Assembly (NCBI GenBank): GCA_015680685.1
Contig: MNCI01016025.1
Coordinates: forward strand, 136,190-200,189
Direction of reading: 5' to 3'
Length of the DNA: 64,000 nucleotides
DNA from: Gnetum montanum
Lineage: Eukaryota > Streptophyta > Gnetopsida > Gnetales > Gnetaceae
Under the pieces are notes generated by a model. The model saw only the letters and a program-made list of their open reading frames with translations. It ran no database searches and had not been told where the DNA came from. The position numbers and the translations under genes were made by a program. Position 1 is the stretch's first letter. Every line of letters begins with the position of its first letter. Below are positions 37,022 through 49,880 of this stretch, in pieces.

Positions 37022-38720
37022 ATGTCTCTCTCACAAGGCTATGAAAATGCAACAACTAGTAAGACAATTCATTGGAGAACCAACAAACTATATGATGAAG
37101 AAGACGAAGTTTGGAGTAATCAATGTGATGTAGGGGTTTCTTATGAACATAAACAAAGACAACATCATACCAACCCACAAATGCATAACCTATCCAGTGA
37201 TGATGAACCCCTACTAGCCACTACAAGCCTAATGGAAATACAAGAGGTTGTTCGAATATCTACAAGCATCATAAGGAAAGCTATCTACCTAGGCTTGACT
37301 TAAACAACTTTCCCAAGTTTCTTGGAGGCTATGATTTAGATTCAAAACATCATCTATAAGCCTTCTATGATGCCTATTTATGGAACAACATTGATAATGG
37401 ATGGAAAAAACTTAAGCTCCTTCCTATGACACTTGTTGGCAATGCAAAAGTATGGTATAGTTCCTTAAAACCAAAATCAATTTGACGTTGGCCAAAAATG
37501 GTAGAAATTTTCAACGAAAGCTATCAAAGCTATGCAAGAGTTTTAGCCTTGAGGAGACAAATACAATAGTGGAAACAAGTGCAACATGAACCCTTGGACA
37601 TGGCCTTAGAAATATATTATGCATTGTTAAACAACTGCACAAGACATGGGTTCTCTAAGGAAAGGTTAATGTACCATATCATAGATGGGCTCTGTAATGA
37701 AACAAGGGAAACCTTAGTGATGTATGCTCAAGGTCAACTATATGAGCTATTAACCCATCAATTCCAAGAGCTTATCAAGTGGGTAGCTAAAGAAGAAGTA
37801 GAAATGTCTAGATGGGAGAATGTTGAAAAATCTCAATAGGCCCAAAACCTTAAATCAACAAGGGCCCATTATTATGAAGAGGAGAAATCAACTCACTATA
37901 AGGAGGTGGAATAATCTTTGCCAATACTACAATCATTAAATGAAATTAAGGCAAAGAACAATAAGATGATGGATTGGATGCTTGAAAAGTGTGAAGACTA
38001 TTTCAACATTATTAGTGATAGAGTTATGATAACCCAAGAATCAAGATGAAACACCTTTAGACAATCAAAAAGAAGGGTAGAAGAGAATAAGAACTTAAAT
38101 ACCAATCATACGTATCACTGTAACATTTTCCTATACGATCACCCCAAAGGTTAATGCAAAATCTTGTCACATTCACATGAGCATTGGGGAAGAATGTTAC
38201 ATCTAGAGTTCATGCAGAAATACTGTGTTCAATCATAGTGGCAACAATCTCAGTCATGGGGAAGGCCATCCCCAAACTTGTTACACCCTTCATACCATCC
38301 GAACCTAAGTGCTTATCAAGTTCAACATCCTGTTTCCCCAACTAGGTCAACATCCTCTATCTCACCACATTATTATTATTATTCTTAATACTATCAATTG
38401 TTATCTTCACCAATAGTTCCACCACCTTGGGCACCTTACACTTCTCCTCAATTTCAAAGTTCTCATCCTTTATCGCCTTCTATATTGCCATCAATTATAC
38501 CTGAAGGATTTACACCATAACATCAACCTACAAATGTTACTTGTGCTTCTACTATCAATCGTAGTGGGAATCCTCTAGAACATCGAAGGTGTCCCTTCTT
38601 TAGAAATGACCATAGAAAGGAACACCATAGTTCAGAAACCACTACATCCACCAACTCAGCACAAGTGCAACACTATGGTGCATCTTCCTTCACAAACCCA
38701 ACACCTTGTGTTACCATCTT
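37022..38720 (+). pseudogene. Gag of element D
   Basis: ATG at 37022 starts MSLSQGYENATTSKTIHWRT, matching the Gag N-terminus of F. After a frame break, the core at about 37290-37840 has FPKFLGGYD, NGWKKLKLLPMTLVG, a WYSSL motif and QVQHEPLDMALEIYYALLN, then MYHIIDGLCNETRETLVMYA, all aligned with element B. A knuckle-like YDHPKG-CKILSH lies at about 38137-38175; the first Cys pair is damaged. A Pro/Ser/Gln-rich tail follows to about 38720. There are a few stops and shifts. It is less decayed than A's Gag. Confidence 0.85.
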
Positions 38721-38999
38721 AGGGCTCCCAATCAATACCCCAACAACCATATGGCCCAATGAATATCACCACTAAGGGATACATACTTATCCTTGCATAC
38801 CATATTATGGTCAAGGATGTCATAGTGGGCCAACCTTGTATCGATCGACCACATCTTATAACCTACCCCACTATGCCAACTTTAATTCAGTGTGTGAACC
38901 CCAATGGGGTAAGTATGACTGGGTCTCAATATTTTCAACATGCAAGGATCCCAATTCTTAATTTATTAATCCTATCCATGCTCAATCATTTAGTTATGG

Positions 39000-39793
39000 G
39001 GGATACCCCCCATTCTAATAACAACCAGAATTAATAAATATTTTTCATTTTCTTTAATTTTGAAATTTTTTTTTTCACTTTTCCACTTTTCAACTTATTG
39101 TTTGATCTTTTTTCCTTTTTGTCTTTTTATCTTTTTACCTCTTTATGAGTAATCTCAGCTAGGAATAAAACACTTATGTGACTCATTGGTTGAGGTATTG
39201 TTTTATGCTATCAAGTCTTAGGTGACTAATTACTTGGATAGCAAGCCCACAACATCCACTCACTCATTCTATTAATAAGAGGTTCTACCATAGGTATAAT
39301 GATATTCCTAATCATTGAAACTTTAACTAACTTTATGTTATCATACCCGAAATGAAGAAGGATGGACCAAGAGGGAATGGTTAGGGTGTGACATCAATGG
39401 GACTTGTGGATTCTCTTTGATGATAATTGTAGGAGTTATCATGTAGCTTGGTTGTACTAAGATCGTTGTAGATCTAATGAAAAGTAGGAGTAAGAGTAAT
39501 CAAAAGGCACTTAACCAAAAATAATAATGCTTTCCTAGGAGGTCTCATTGGAAAGACATGCACCCATGCTTGAAGATAGGCAGCTTCTCTGGATTAAGAA
39601 ATACTTTAGAAAGAAATGAGTACCACAAAGCAAAATCAGTCCTCCCTTGAATGAAATGCCAAGTGATTGTATGCCTTTCCATCATGGTGCTCTTATGGTT
39701 GTCCATCATTATATGAAGCAATGCAATGTCACTGATCAGAGAAATGGACTTGGTCCTAATTTTGGAGTGACGAGTTAATGACACATTAATCAT
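39000..39793 (-). pseudogene. Antisense ORF region of element D
   Basis: Opposite in strand to gag. An open stretch 39793-39545 (RHSKIRTKSISLISDIALLH; ITWHFIQGRTDFALWYSFLS) is followed, at about 39430-39380, by SPIDVTP-PFPLGP. The latter corresponds to the NPLEVIPFSI motif of the antisense ORFs of A, B and C. The orientation relative to the element is the same in all four. Beyond the motif the frame is broken. Confidence 0.5.
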
Positions 39794-40391
39794 GCCTTAC
39801 ATTGAGGATTCATTCTACCTTGGGCTAGTTACCTCGTATCCCAGTCTCTACAATCCCTTCTATAATTCATCTCATCCCACTATTCATGTAATTAGGACTT
39901 GTGATTTGTGTAGTGTTGAATTTATACCTCATCATGGTGGTATCTAAATGTGTGTGTTTTTTGAAATTAGTGTGGATTACATTTAACCCTTTTAGTGCCT
40001 ACAGAAATTTTAAGGTGTGGTTACGTAAGGGAATTATAGGTAGAAACCTATTTTGGGGAGGACCCACTAGCAGAAATTTTTTAATTTGTACTTGTTACAC
40101 ACCACCACATCATTTTATACCCTTTGAGTACTTCATTGCTAAATATGTTCCTTCCTTTATCATCATTTTATCAAACATTCCTCAAAACCATTACATATCC
40201 TTTTATGTGCCACCTAAACAAATAAGATCTAACATTAAAATTTTAGGGGAAACTTCCTTGAAAAAAATTTCTCTAACTCTAAAATCACACTAAGCAAAGA
40301 ATTCAACATTTATTAAAGGCAATCAATAAGGTATGAAATCATTGAACTTTTGCAATAACCTTACTAACAATTAATCTTTGTGTGATTATAG

Positions 40392-40818
40392 ATGGCCCCT
40401 AAAAGAGAATAATAAGGAGGACCTTCTCAAGGTGCAACCAAATGATCGAGGGAAGGTAAAGGCCAAGGACCTCATGCAGAACATGTAGAGAAGGAGGCAC
40501 AATCATTCAACATTCATCATGAAACTCCTATTATTACATAATCTATCCAAACAAAAGATGGAGAGGTTAGGGTCTGAGCCTATGAAGAGGAACAATGACT
40601 ATTTGTGGCATAGCATGTTAAGGCCAATCAAGTGTTCCCACAGCTTTCGTGTCCATGGAAAGTGCTGACTGCATAAAACATTGGAACATCAACATGGACA
40701 ACTCATAATCCTTGGATAGAAGAGGAGAAACATCAAACGCTTCTTCAATGGTATCAATCTTAGAAGCCTAGTGCACAGGAAAAAGGAAAAGCACCCATGA
40801 AGGAATCACTGCCATCTA
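40392..40818 (+). pseudogene. Short 3' sense ORF of element D
   Basis: It begins with ATGGCCCCTAAAAG directly after a TTATAG acceptor-like site, as ORFX of element C does. The product is hydrophilic (REGKGQGPHAEHVEKEAQSF; later EEEKHQTLLQWYQS and ending ESLPSKTI). Several stops interrupt it. It may be a truncated relative of ORFX or an independent leader peptide. It ends about 200 bp before the polypurine tract. Confidence 0.45.
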
Positions 40819-41015
40819 AAACCATATGAGCCAAATAAAGTTTACAATTTTGCAATTTTGTGTTGTGTCCCAATTTTGTTCTATTAAGTTCTCCACTACG
40901 GCTTGAATAAATCCCTAGTCAGTTAATAATCCCATACCTATCCACTATGTAATCAATGGGGCTTGTTTTCATTTTCTTTAACTCGAGGAAATGTTTACAT
41001 TCAATCATGGGGGTA

Positions 41016-41896
41016 TGATGAATTATGATTCATTAGGTCATGATATCACACCCATGATATTATGTACTTGATATCATACCTATGTTATTGCACCCATGAT
41101 ATCGCATATGCAATATTGTGACCTAACAAGTGATATCACGTACATGATATCATGGTTCCTATGTGGGCCTATAAATACACATGTAGGCACATGGGAAGAG
41201 TCAGTTTTTAGGAGTCATTTTAGTGTTAGAGTAGAGTCTTTTCTCCATTCTTTTCCTCTCAACACTTTCTCATAGTGAATGCCCCTAGTTTGATGATTAT
41301 AATTGTACAAAATCCTTTACTCAAGTGTGATGTACTTGGACATGCACATGAGCAGAAATAAAGATCGAGATTACTTCATAATTACAGCATTCACTTAGTT
41401 TAATTACCAAATTTTAATTTTTATTAAACCTAGAATGAGTATGAGTTAATCACGAGCATCTATGTATGACTGCTTGGTATCCCACTGGCATACTTAGGTC
41501 ATGCGGTTGGTCATCCTAGTGGTAGTCATGCATAAGGCCTAAGATGTGTATGGATGATTAAGGAATGGATGCTCATCACAATTAGGCTAGCTTAGATTCT
41601 CTCTCCCTATCTCCTCTTAGTATAGCCCTCTCTCTTCCTTTTCCCTCTTAGCTTAGCTAAGATTATTTTCCATCGCTTCCAAGAGTAGCATTAGCTTACG
41701 ACCACATCATACACCTCACTCTGGACTAAACCATACATGACAAAGAAAATACTAGTCTAGGTGTGAAGATAGTGAACTAGGATCAATGAGTAACTATCTA
41801 GATAGCACAACTAGCCCATCTGCGGAGTTCAACCAGATGGTGCATGAAATGCTCGTACTTGTATGGTTGAGTGTAGGGGTACCTTGCCACTCATCA
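41016..41896 (+). repeat. 3' LTR of element D
   Basis: It starts TGATGAATTATGATTC after the GGGGGTA polypurine tract and ends GCCACTCATCA. The GATATC-type cluster occupies 41037-41150 and is longer than in the 5' LTR. The TATA box is CCTATAAATACAC at about 41168. Confidence 0.93.
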
Positions 41897-44800
41897 TTGT
41901 TGGACATGGGAGTGATGAATCCCATGAAATCAATTCCCCAAAGGTTAAGAGGCTCTAGTGTTTAAATTCACTATTGGAGTCCTTGTATTCTAGTGGCCAT
42001 CACCCCATGTCATTGAAACCACTTACAATAACAAGAAAAACATTGAGAATTCCTAAAGATTGTTAGCCAAAAACATCATACCATTAGGATCTTTGTAGCC
42101 ATGCTTCTTCCTACATAGTGAACTCTATAAGGGTCCTCATGAGCAGCTTAAGTAGCTCTTAGTTAATCAACATTAGGGACATACCATCATACTAGGCAAT
42201 TAGCATAAACCTTGTAGAGGTTACCCTTGATCTCTATATAGTATTTAACTTGGTAAAGAAACTACTATTTCCTCCAATGATCCCATTTAGTAGAAGTCTC
42301 CTGTGTGAGTAGATATGAGAGAAATTCATCATACTAATTTGTGACCCTTGATGCATGAACATTAGTTTCCTTAGCAAATATAATTTTATTTGAAAACTAA
42401 TGAGATAAGGGATCTTATTATTATTTCAATCCAATATTAACTACGAAAAGTGATCCACTACTGCATTCTAAGTATATTTGTTTTCCATCATTATGAGATC
42501 AAAATCTTGTAAGATAAATAACCACCATATAACATAAGGGCTTACTGGTATCGTATTCATCAAGAAGTGGATTGCACTATGATTAGTGTGCATAAAAATT
42601 AGATATCAAAGTATATAGTGCCTAAATTTTTCTAGAGCATACACCACCATCATGAGTTCCTTTTTCATTGTGGTGTAATTGAGTTATGTATCCATAATGC
42701 TCTTACTTATATAATGGATATAATATGGCCATTTTTTATCATACATTTGTATTATTGCCATTTCCAATGCATAGTTGGAAGCATCTATTATGATGTGGAA
42801 AGATTTGGACTAATAAGAAATATGTAGAATGGGTATTTTTACAAGCTTATGTTTTAGAATTTGGAATGTTTTTTCACACTCCTTGCTCCATACAAAAGAT
42901 GCATTCTTCTTAGTACATTTGACCAAAAGTGTGACAAGTTTAAAGAAGCTTTTAATGAAACGTTTGTAGTAACTACTATGACCAAGGAATGATATTATAT
43001 CTTTTATAGTTTAGGGTTATCTAGTAATTCCTTTGATGATCCTTATCTTTCCAAGATCTACTTGATTCCTTTCCTTGAAATTCTATGCCCTAAAATAATG
43101 TCATCTTAAACCATCCTTTGGCTTTTCTACTAGTTGACTCATAGGTTTATTTTCACACATCATTTTAGTACTTGATCAAGATGGTCCAATTCTTGTTCAA
43201 AATTAGTGCCATAGGTGAAGAAGTCATCTATGAAAACTTCCACCCCATTGTTAATTTTTTGCTGAACAATGCTTAAAACTAAGTAGTGGAAAGTTACAGT
43301 GCCATTGCAGAGGCCAAAGGCCATCTTCTTGTATGCAAAAGTTTCCTAGGGACTTGTGCAAGTTGTTTTGGCATGGTCTTCTAGAGAAATCATTATTTGG
43401 TTGTACCCACTATACCTATCTAGAAAACTACAACAACTATGTCCTACAATTGTGTCCAACACTTGATCCACAAATCAAAAAGGAAAATAATTTAAATGTA
43501 GTCATGTTTAGTAGCCTAAAGTTAATATAAACACTCCATTATCCTTCTTTCTTTGGTACAATAACAAGTGAGTTTACCCATTGACTATCCACCATTAGAC
43601 AAATGAATCCTTCTTTGAGAAGCTTTTCAACATCATTTTTTACAACCTACTTTTATTTTGGATTCAATGTCCTTTGTAGCTGCCTCTTAGGTTTAATAGT
43701 AGAATTTGTATAGATATAATGCTAGCATAAGCATGGATCTATTCCTATCAATTCATCATATGATTAAGCAAAGGCTATTGACAATTTTTTTACTACTTTT
43801 AGGAGCTCCCCCTTTTTTTCTTTAGTGAGATTGGCATTGATGATTATCGATTTTTCATTATCAAGAAATACATATTCTAGAGTTGTCGGTAAATATTTAA
43901 ATTTCAAAGGATCTTCTCTAGAAATATTAGAAATGTCCAACTCTCCCTAATCCATTTCAGCTTCTTTCCTATATTCTTTTTTGAAGAGTTAGTGCCAAAT
44001 TTGCTCCATTTTTTCCATCTTATCAATATAAGCACATGTAAGGATTTTAGCTATTTCCATACATATTGTTAAAATGAAGCTATCATTTTTTACTAGCCAT
44101 GAGTTACCTCTTGTTTTGTGATTACTACATACAAGCACCTTTTGATATCTATTATTTTGGCACACTTCTTGCATGTGGTAATAGATGTGCTCTTTATAGT
44201 TCATATTTTTTGCATGTAAGGGCATCCTATGTCGCCGTATGTGATGCATAAAATCTTCTTCTTATTTATCTTTCCAAATTCATTTTCCTTATAGATTTTC
44301 AAGGAGAGATCTTTGATGCCTACCTTGACATTAATTATGCTTATCCAAGCCCTTCTCATGATAATTGGGAATTTCCCTTACAGTTATATGCATGAATGAC
44401 TAGGAAGTTCACTGGATATGAACATTTACAAACATTGATCATAATTTCCTTGACTAGTTCTAAAGGAACGGTAATGAAATGATCAGCAAGATTAAACCTT
44501 CTATTACAGTTTTAAAGTAGAGATAGGTTTAAAGTTTTATATATCTCTTGGGAAGTCAAGTTTACTCTAAAATCTAACTCTAGTAGAGCTTTGCATGAAT
44601 CATTTTCTACAATTTGCAAATAAACTAGAAGAATTATAGGATGAAATATTTTCTTGGGAATATATGCTACCTTTATCCACTTTGTAATTACATGATTTAA
44701 CATGATAGTATGTATATTTTTGGATCTTTGGTTTGAAGCTAGCTCGATGATTATCTCAAGAGTAGCTTAAGAATGATTAACAGTCACAAATGTCTATAGG

Positions 44801-45330
44801 GGTTTAGGTGGACTGTTGGATCTAAAGAAAGCCATTTTTCAAGCCTTATTCTTAGAATCACTTGACTTGTCATCTGGATGTAAGTTTATAGCCCATGTGA
44901 CATTGCATTGTTGAGGCTTTGGTGATATCTCATGTTGCATATATGATGGAGGTGGAAAAGGAATGGAATTATGAGATGCAAAGTGTTGTCATTAATAATG
45001 AGAAGTGTATGCAAAAGGATATTTAGCTTATGGTTTAGTAGATCTATAATATTCAAGGGTTAGTAGTAATGAGAATAGGAAGTATGAGTTGTAGAGCCAC
45101 TAGAAGACACAGGTTACTAGACATAGTATCCATATGTGTTTGGTTGGTCATAAGGATATTGTTGCCTAGATGGTGGCATCTCTCATAACTATGGATTTTA
45201 TTAATGATGATAATGTTCTTGAGGATGAAGTGGAAATCCACTTGGATAATACTATTTCTAGTGGAACTGATGTCAATAATTGCCTTGTGGATAAGAAAAT
45301 CTTTTGAGTGGTTGTCTTTTTGCAAAGTTT
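41897..45330 (-). pseudogene. Pol of element A (protease, RT, RNase H, integrase N-terminal half)
   Basis: Minus strand: a protease-like stretch at about 44700-44510 (LELDFRVNLTSQEIYKTLNL, where the catalytic D-S/T-G is lost) and a following KIN-KKKILCIT-type segment at about 44260. Reverse transcriptase lies at about 43690-43150, with a WVNSLVIVPKK segment and VEVFIDDFFTYGTNFEQELDHL read in two parts (VEVFIDDFFTYG keeps the F-x-D-D box). RNase H is at about 42860-42450. The integrase zinc region and core begin at about 42320-41910, where GIDFMGFITPM keeps the first catalytic Asp; the reading is cut at 41897 by element D. There are many stops. Confidence 0.85.
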
Positions 45331-45339
45331 AATTTCAAG

Positions 45340-47237
45340 ATATAAATCCTAGATTCTTATAGGTGTGACAGTATAGGAAAACATCCCTTGACATGTTCAT
45401 GTTGATAGATGTCAAATCCTTGTTCTTCTATTTTAAAATTTGTAACTTCATTAACTACCACAACCTTACCTTTTTGTTGATAGTAGTCTTTCCTTGCATC
45501 TTGTTTTTCTTTTATCCTTATCTCTATTCCCCTATGTTTTCTCCTCCATAATTTTTAGAGTGGTTTGAAACTTTTCATCAAAGGATTTGCACATGTTATT
45601 CACCTTAACCAATATTTCTAATATATTTTTTAATTAATAAGGTTTTTCTTTGTATCATTTCTTCTAGTGGTGCTTCCTCCTCAGGGTCATAAAGATGTGC
45701 CTGCATTTTGTAAATGGAGGACTCTCTGTTATACTCCTCTATACTTTCTTTCTTTTTTAGTTCTTCTTCCTTCTTAACAACTTAATTAATAAGCCTTTAG
45801 ATTAGTTGGGATCTTATTTCTATCAATCTTCCTTGGGTATGAACCCCAATAATCTCTCTAGTTCTATTTTTGAGCCCATTTATCATGTGAAAAACTTGCT
45901 CCCTTTGAAAGAAACCATGACCTAGGCATTCGTGTAAAAGAGAGTAATACCTACCCAAGGCTGCATCAGGGATTTATGATTACCTTGTTTTCATTCTTGA
46001 ATTTATTTTCTTAAGTTAGACATCCTAAAGTATGTTTGATTTTTATCATTGAACAACTCCAACATTGTACTTCATCTACAAATAGATTCTAGCTTCAAGG
46101 ATTGGTACTAATTCTCTACTTCTTTGATGAGTATTCTAGGGTATAGCTTGAGTTTTTGTCACTCATTTTCAATATTCTATAATGCATATGCATCATGAAA
46201 GGATTGCAAATGATGTTTCAGATCATCATTGTACCCTCCTTCAAATTTAGGAATGTTATTTAGATCAAGTCAATTGATTCAATTATCACTTTTATGCCTG
46301 GTGAACATGTAAACTACCTCTAAGATTTTTATAATGTTTCTTGTAGCAAGCAATGGCTCATCATAGTCATCATATTTTTTGTGGCCCCTATCATAACCAT
46401 GTCTCTAATCATATATTCTATTATACCTTCTTTTCTAATGATGTTCCTCGTCTTCTTTTTATTATCTCAACTCTTTCCTTCCATCTCTGTGATGGGGCCT
46501 TCTATCATCTTTATCTTGGCCTCAATCATTTCTCCTTCAATTCTGGTCATGATCCCTCTTGTCATAGTTTGATGATTAGGTGGATGGTAAGTGTGGAGGA
46601 CTAGGAAAGTTATGTCAACTTTCCCTCATTCTTTGATCCCTCAATTCCCTTGGTAAATGACTAGGAGACTTTATCCTTGGGGTTCTCTTGGTTCTAGATC
46701 TATTTCTTTCCTTACCTTGGTTTCTTATCAAGATTGAATATAAACATTGATGAGCTGTGTTTTCCTCACCAAAAAGAGGAGGAAATTGGCACTGGGATTA
46801 CCCTGATGGAAATTTTGGATCCCCCTTCTTTGATCGTGAAATCCAAGAGATTAGGATCTTTTTTTCCTTGAAGGCTTGATGGCATGCCTTTGTGAGTTTA
46901 TCTTTTCTAAGTTGGGCTTTCATTGGTTGATAGTCCCTAGAGAGATTCTCCTTAATTTATTAATCTGGGGTTGATCATTCAAGCCTCAGCTTCATCAGAT
47001 TTACCATAAACATTAAAGAAATGGAATAATCATGGGACAAAATAACATTACCCTCCAAGTCTTCCTAGTGTAGCTATTCATCCTAATGGAGAATGAAAGT
47101 GAAGTCTAAATAATAGGGATTTGGATATGTATAGACAACCTTTGACGTATCTCATCAGCATTTCTTATAGGTCTATCATGTTGCTGGTAAGAATCCTCAA
47201 CAAGTGGTAAATCAAACTTTTGAGAAGAAGACATCAT
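45340..47237 (-). pseudogene. Gag of element A
   Basis: It starts at about 47237 (MMSSSQKFDLPLVEDSYQ). The core at about 46250-45900 has FEGGYNDDLKHHLQSFHDA and STMLELFNDKNQTYF, aligning with element B (EGGYSIDP..HLQAFHDA; TMLELFNDKYQTYS). The knuckle region near 45390-45360 reads IYQHEHVKGCFPILSH, with the first Cys residues lost. It is heavily interrupted. Confidence 0.82.
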
Positions 47238-47363
47238 ATTTTGCTTTTATGTAACATGTCTTAAATAAAATATTATTATTATTTTCTAAGGATTAGATGT
47301 TATACTCATACAATGATGTATGATCTTATCATCTAAAAATACTTAGCACACATAGCTAAAATA

Positions 47364-47385
47364 AAGTCCCCAGTAACAGTGCTAA
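47364..47385 (-). other. Primer-binding site of element A
   Basis: Minus strand TTAGCACTGTTACTGGGGA, adjoining the LTR; a decayed version of the tRNA-Asp-like site. Confidence 0.82.
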
Positions 47386-48249
47386 TGATGAGTAGCGAGT
47401 ATTCCATACATGCAACCATATGAATCAAAAGTGTGCATGCACAATTTGGTCATATTCTATAGACTTCTTCTACCTAAGTGGCCTATGTTCCTAGATATTA
47501 AAACATGTAGTTATTGGTTATTGTCTTCTCAATCATTACTTTTGTTACCTTTGATGGTATGACTAAGTATGATTGAGGTGCAATATATTTATCTTTATAA
47601 TTTTAATTATTATTTTTATCTTTCAAAATAATTAATTGAAGGAAGGGTTGAAATAGTTAACTTTACTAATTAAGAACTAAATTATCCTAAACATAAAGCA
47701 TCTATTTTCACTTTTCATACATATCCTAAATGTATACTAATACTATTGGTTTACCAAGTGTTTACTATTGTGTGTACCAAGTATTCATTGCTGGGATTAC
47801 CAAGTGTTAATATATAATGCTCAAAGTGGTCGTACTCACATTACTTATGAGTTAAAAGTTTAAATGTGTAAGTACAAGAAGGTAAACTACGTATAAAATA
47901 GAATTCTTGAAAGTAAACTTAAACTAATCTAAGTGCTGGAATAGAGAGAAGAAATCTTGATTTTATTTCAGTTCATGAAATAGTGTCTAGGCACATATTA
48001 CACTCGAATAAAATTCTATACATTTAATTCAATCTAGGTTGTAGGCTCTCATAGGGAAATTTCTCTAAGTTCTATAGAAGAAAATGACAAGATTTTGGCT
48101 AAGGGATTAACTAGTAGTACCATAAATGCTATTGATGTATGCACTTATATAGGTTTTAGGAGGATTAGTGTTTACAGACATGCACCAATGTATCCTAAGA
48201 TGCGTTGACAAGCATGTGTCGATGCAATCAACTTATTGACACTTCAACA
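47386..48249 (-). repeat. 5' LTR of element A
   Basis: Plus-strand reading TGATGAGTAGCGAG to ATTGACACTTCAACA. U3 modules are of the TGCATC/GTCGATGCA type. The minus-strand TATA box (CCTATATAAGTG) is at about 48152-48145. Internal blocks match the LTRs at 22879-23746 and 28640-29317. Confidence 0.85.
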
Positions 48250-48279
48250 CCTATCGACCAATTGACCATGACAATGCAA

Positions 48280-48880
48280 AACACTGAATTATTATCATAT
48301 GCAAGTAGTCTTCTTGATTCTATGGTATATCAAGAGTACTATGTCTTATGGATTAGTTATCAAAGCCACATCATCAAAGGTTATGAAAGTCTATATAGAT
48401 GTAGATGGGGGTGATGATACCATTGATTGAATTTTCTAGATTCCTAATTTAAGTTTATGGAAATTCTATAAGTTGGAAGAGTAGTAATCAATGAGTGGTA
48501 TCCATTTCATCCATGGAAGCAAAATATCATGCATTACGAGAAAAAACTTAGGAAGTTGTTTCAATTGAACAATGATTAATAGAAATTAGTATTTAGGTTT
48601 CTAAGAACATTACAATTCATTATGATAATGAAGAAACAATAAAAATTATTTTGAATCTAGTCTATCATAAGGTAAACACATTGAGATCAATATCCATTTT
48701 CTTCAATAGAAGTATCTGGAAAAATACATTGATGTTTAGTATATATCCATGAAGTCCCTAAAATTTGGTGGATTTACAAAGGCCCTTGGTAAATAAGTAT
48801 TTAGTAACCTTGAAGAGTGTCTTTCTCTAGCTTCGCTTCCACACAATTTTAAGTGAGAAGGAAAACTAATATTGAAAGAA
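48280..48880 (+). pseudogene. Ty1/copia RNase H and 3' end remnant
   Basis: Plus strand at about 48490-48800: a SMEAKYHALRE-type motif, IHYDNEETIKI, HKVNTLRSISI, and then a FTKALGK-FSNL-ECLS ending. This follows the copia RNase H pattern (SS.EAEY.A, DN.SAI, H.R.KHI) and the D-x-x-T-K-x-L tail. The upstream reverse transcriptase is weak at 48280-48440. Its 5' side is cut by element A's LTR. It could be the far end of a copia element into which A inserted. Confidence 0.7.
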
Positions 48881-49022
48881 TGTGAAGGTTATGGAAAGTG
48901 TTTGATAATTTTTCTAGAGTAGGTATCCTCCAACATTTCTATCATAATTAAATTTTACTTCACATTGCTTGATAAGATCCAAAAGAGTGAAGATCAAAAG
49001 TAAACTATGAATTAAGGAGAAG

Positions 49023-49873
49023 TTATGAGCAGTGAGGTATCCCTATGCTCAACCATACGAATATGAGCATCCATGCATGATCCAATCGAATTTCAAGGAC
49101 TAAGTGACTATGCACCTTTGTGGAACAAAAATGGATTGATCGTTGTCTTTCCAAGCTTACTTGTATGTCATGATTGTATGGATATTTAAACTTGAGGCAT
49201 ATGATTTTTATACTTTTTATGTGTTTTTTGTGTCATGATACTAATAAGGGAGGAGAGAGATAACTAAGTAACTAATTTAATTTGACTACTTATTAACTAG
49301 GCTCTAACTAATCCAAACACCAATATCCATTCTCACTTTCTGTACACATCCTGAATGAGTGCAACACTACTGGGATTACCAAATACTAATCGTTACTGGG
49401 TTACCAAGTATTACATGCATGCTCGAAGTGACCATACTGTGTGTGCTTACTTAGGAGAGTTGTAGGGTGAGAGAGAATCATTAATTAACTAAGCAAATAA
49501 TTATGTAATAATAATTAACATTAATTAATCTATTCTGTATGCTACAAGGTTTATCACAAAGTTCATCTTTATTTCTATACACAAGGTGTGCTTAGGTACA
49601 CAATGCTCAAATAAAGATTTGTTCACTTTATGACTTCTATTGCAGGCACATAGGAATAATTATAATTCTAAGAGGGAGAAAAGTCAAGAGTTTTGGTAAG
49701 GCACTAAGACTAATTATGCAAACCAAGTGTGCTTGCCTCTTATTTATAGGCAATGAGGTAGGATATGATATCATGTATGCGGTATCGCATGGGAGGCCAT
49801 GATATCGCGTATGCAATATCATGGATGTGATATCATGGACATGATATCATGGTTGCAATAATGCGGCTCATCA
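49023..49873 (-). repeat. 3' LTR of element B
   Basis: Plus-strand reading ttatgagcagtgagg (G to T at the second base) to GCGGCTCATCA. On the minus strand a TATA box (CTATAAATAAG) lies at about 49748-49738. The GATATC cluster (49757-49862) is about 26 bp longer than in the other LTR. Confidence 0.93.
49757..49862. repeat. GATATC palindrome cluster in U3 (element B, 3' LTR)
   Basis: At least six GATATC/GGTATCGC-type words, several extended to palindromes such as CATGATATCATG and GCGATATC-like units. The matching region of the 5' LTR (58376-58450) has mostly GATATTG, that is C-to-T changes. Confidence 0.8.
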
Positions 49874-49880
49874 TACCCCC

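Larger units (their letters stand above)
36037..41896 (+). mobile_element. Element D: complete gag-only (TR-GAG-like) LTR element
   Basis: Both LTRs (36037-36888, 41016-41896), a primer-binding site and a polypurine tract (catgggggta at 41007-41015) are present. Inside are gag (37022 to about 38720), an antisense ORF region and a short 3' sense ORF. No reverse transcriptase or integrase is recognisable, so it must have moved with enzymes from relatives such as B. It is inserted in element A's integrase. Flanks ctatt and ttgtt are a degenerate candidate 5-bp duplication. Confidence 0.88.
28640..48249 (-). mobile_element. Element A: large Ty3/gypsy element with nested insertion
   Basis: Minus-strand order: 5' LTR (48249-47386), primer-binding site, gag (47237-45340), pol (45330-41897, resuming 36036-35130 after the nested element D), antisense ORF (34561-34910 on plus), LTR-like internal promoter (33660-33200), ORFX (33150-30600), then duplicated 3' ends and LTR pieces (30591-28640). 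Without D it would be roughly 13.7 kb, larger than B because of ORFX and the 3' duplication. The 3' LTR is incomplete, so the left boundary and target duplication cannot be fixed. Confidence 0.65.

Noticed and set aside
39901-40293. 130-codon plus-strand frame in element D
   Set aside because: It has no similarity to Gag or Pol, its composition matches AT-rich non-coding DNA, and it covers a block (ggggaggacccactagca) conserved as nucleotides in the non-coding 3' region of A, B and C.
46353-46604. Open frame on the plus strand with His/Ser-rich product
   Set aside because: It is the complement of element A's Gag; the minus-strand frame aligns with B and D, the plus-strand frame with nothing.
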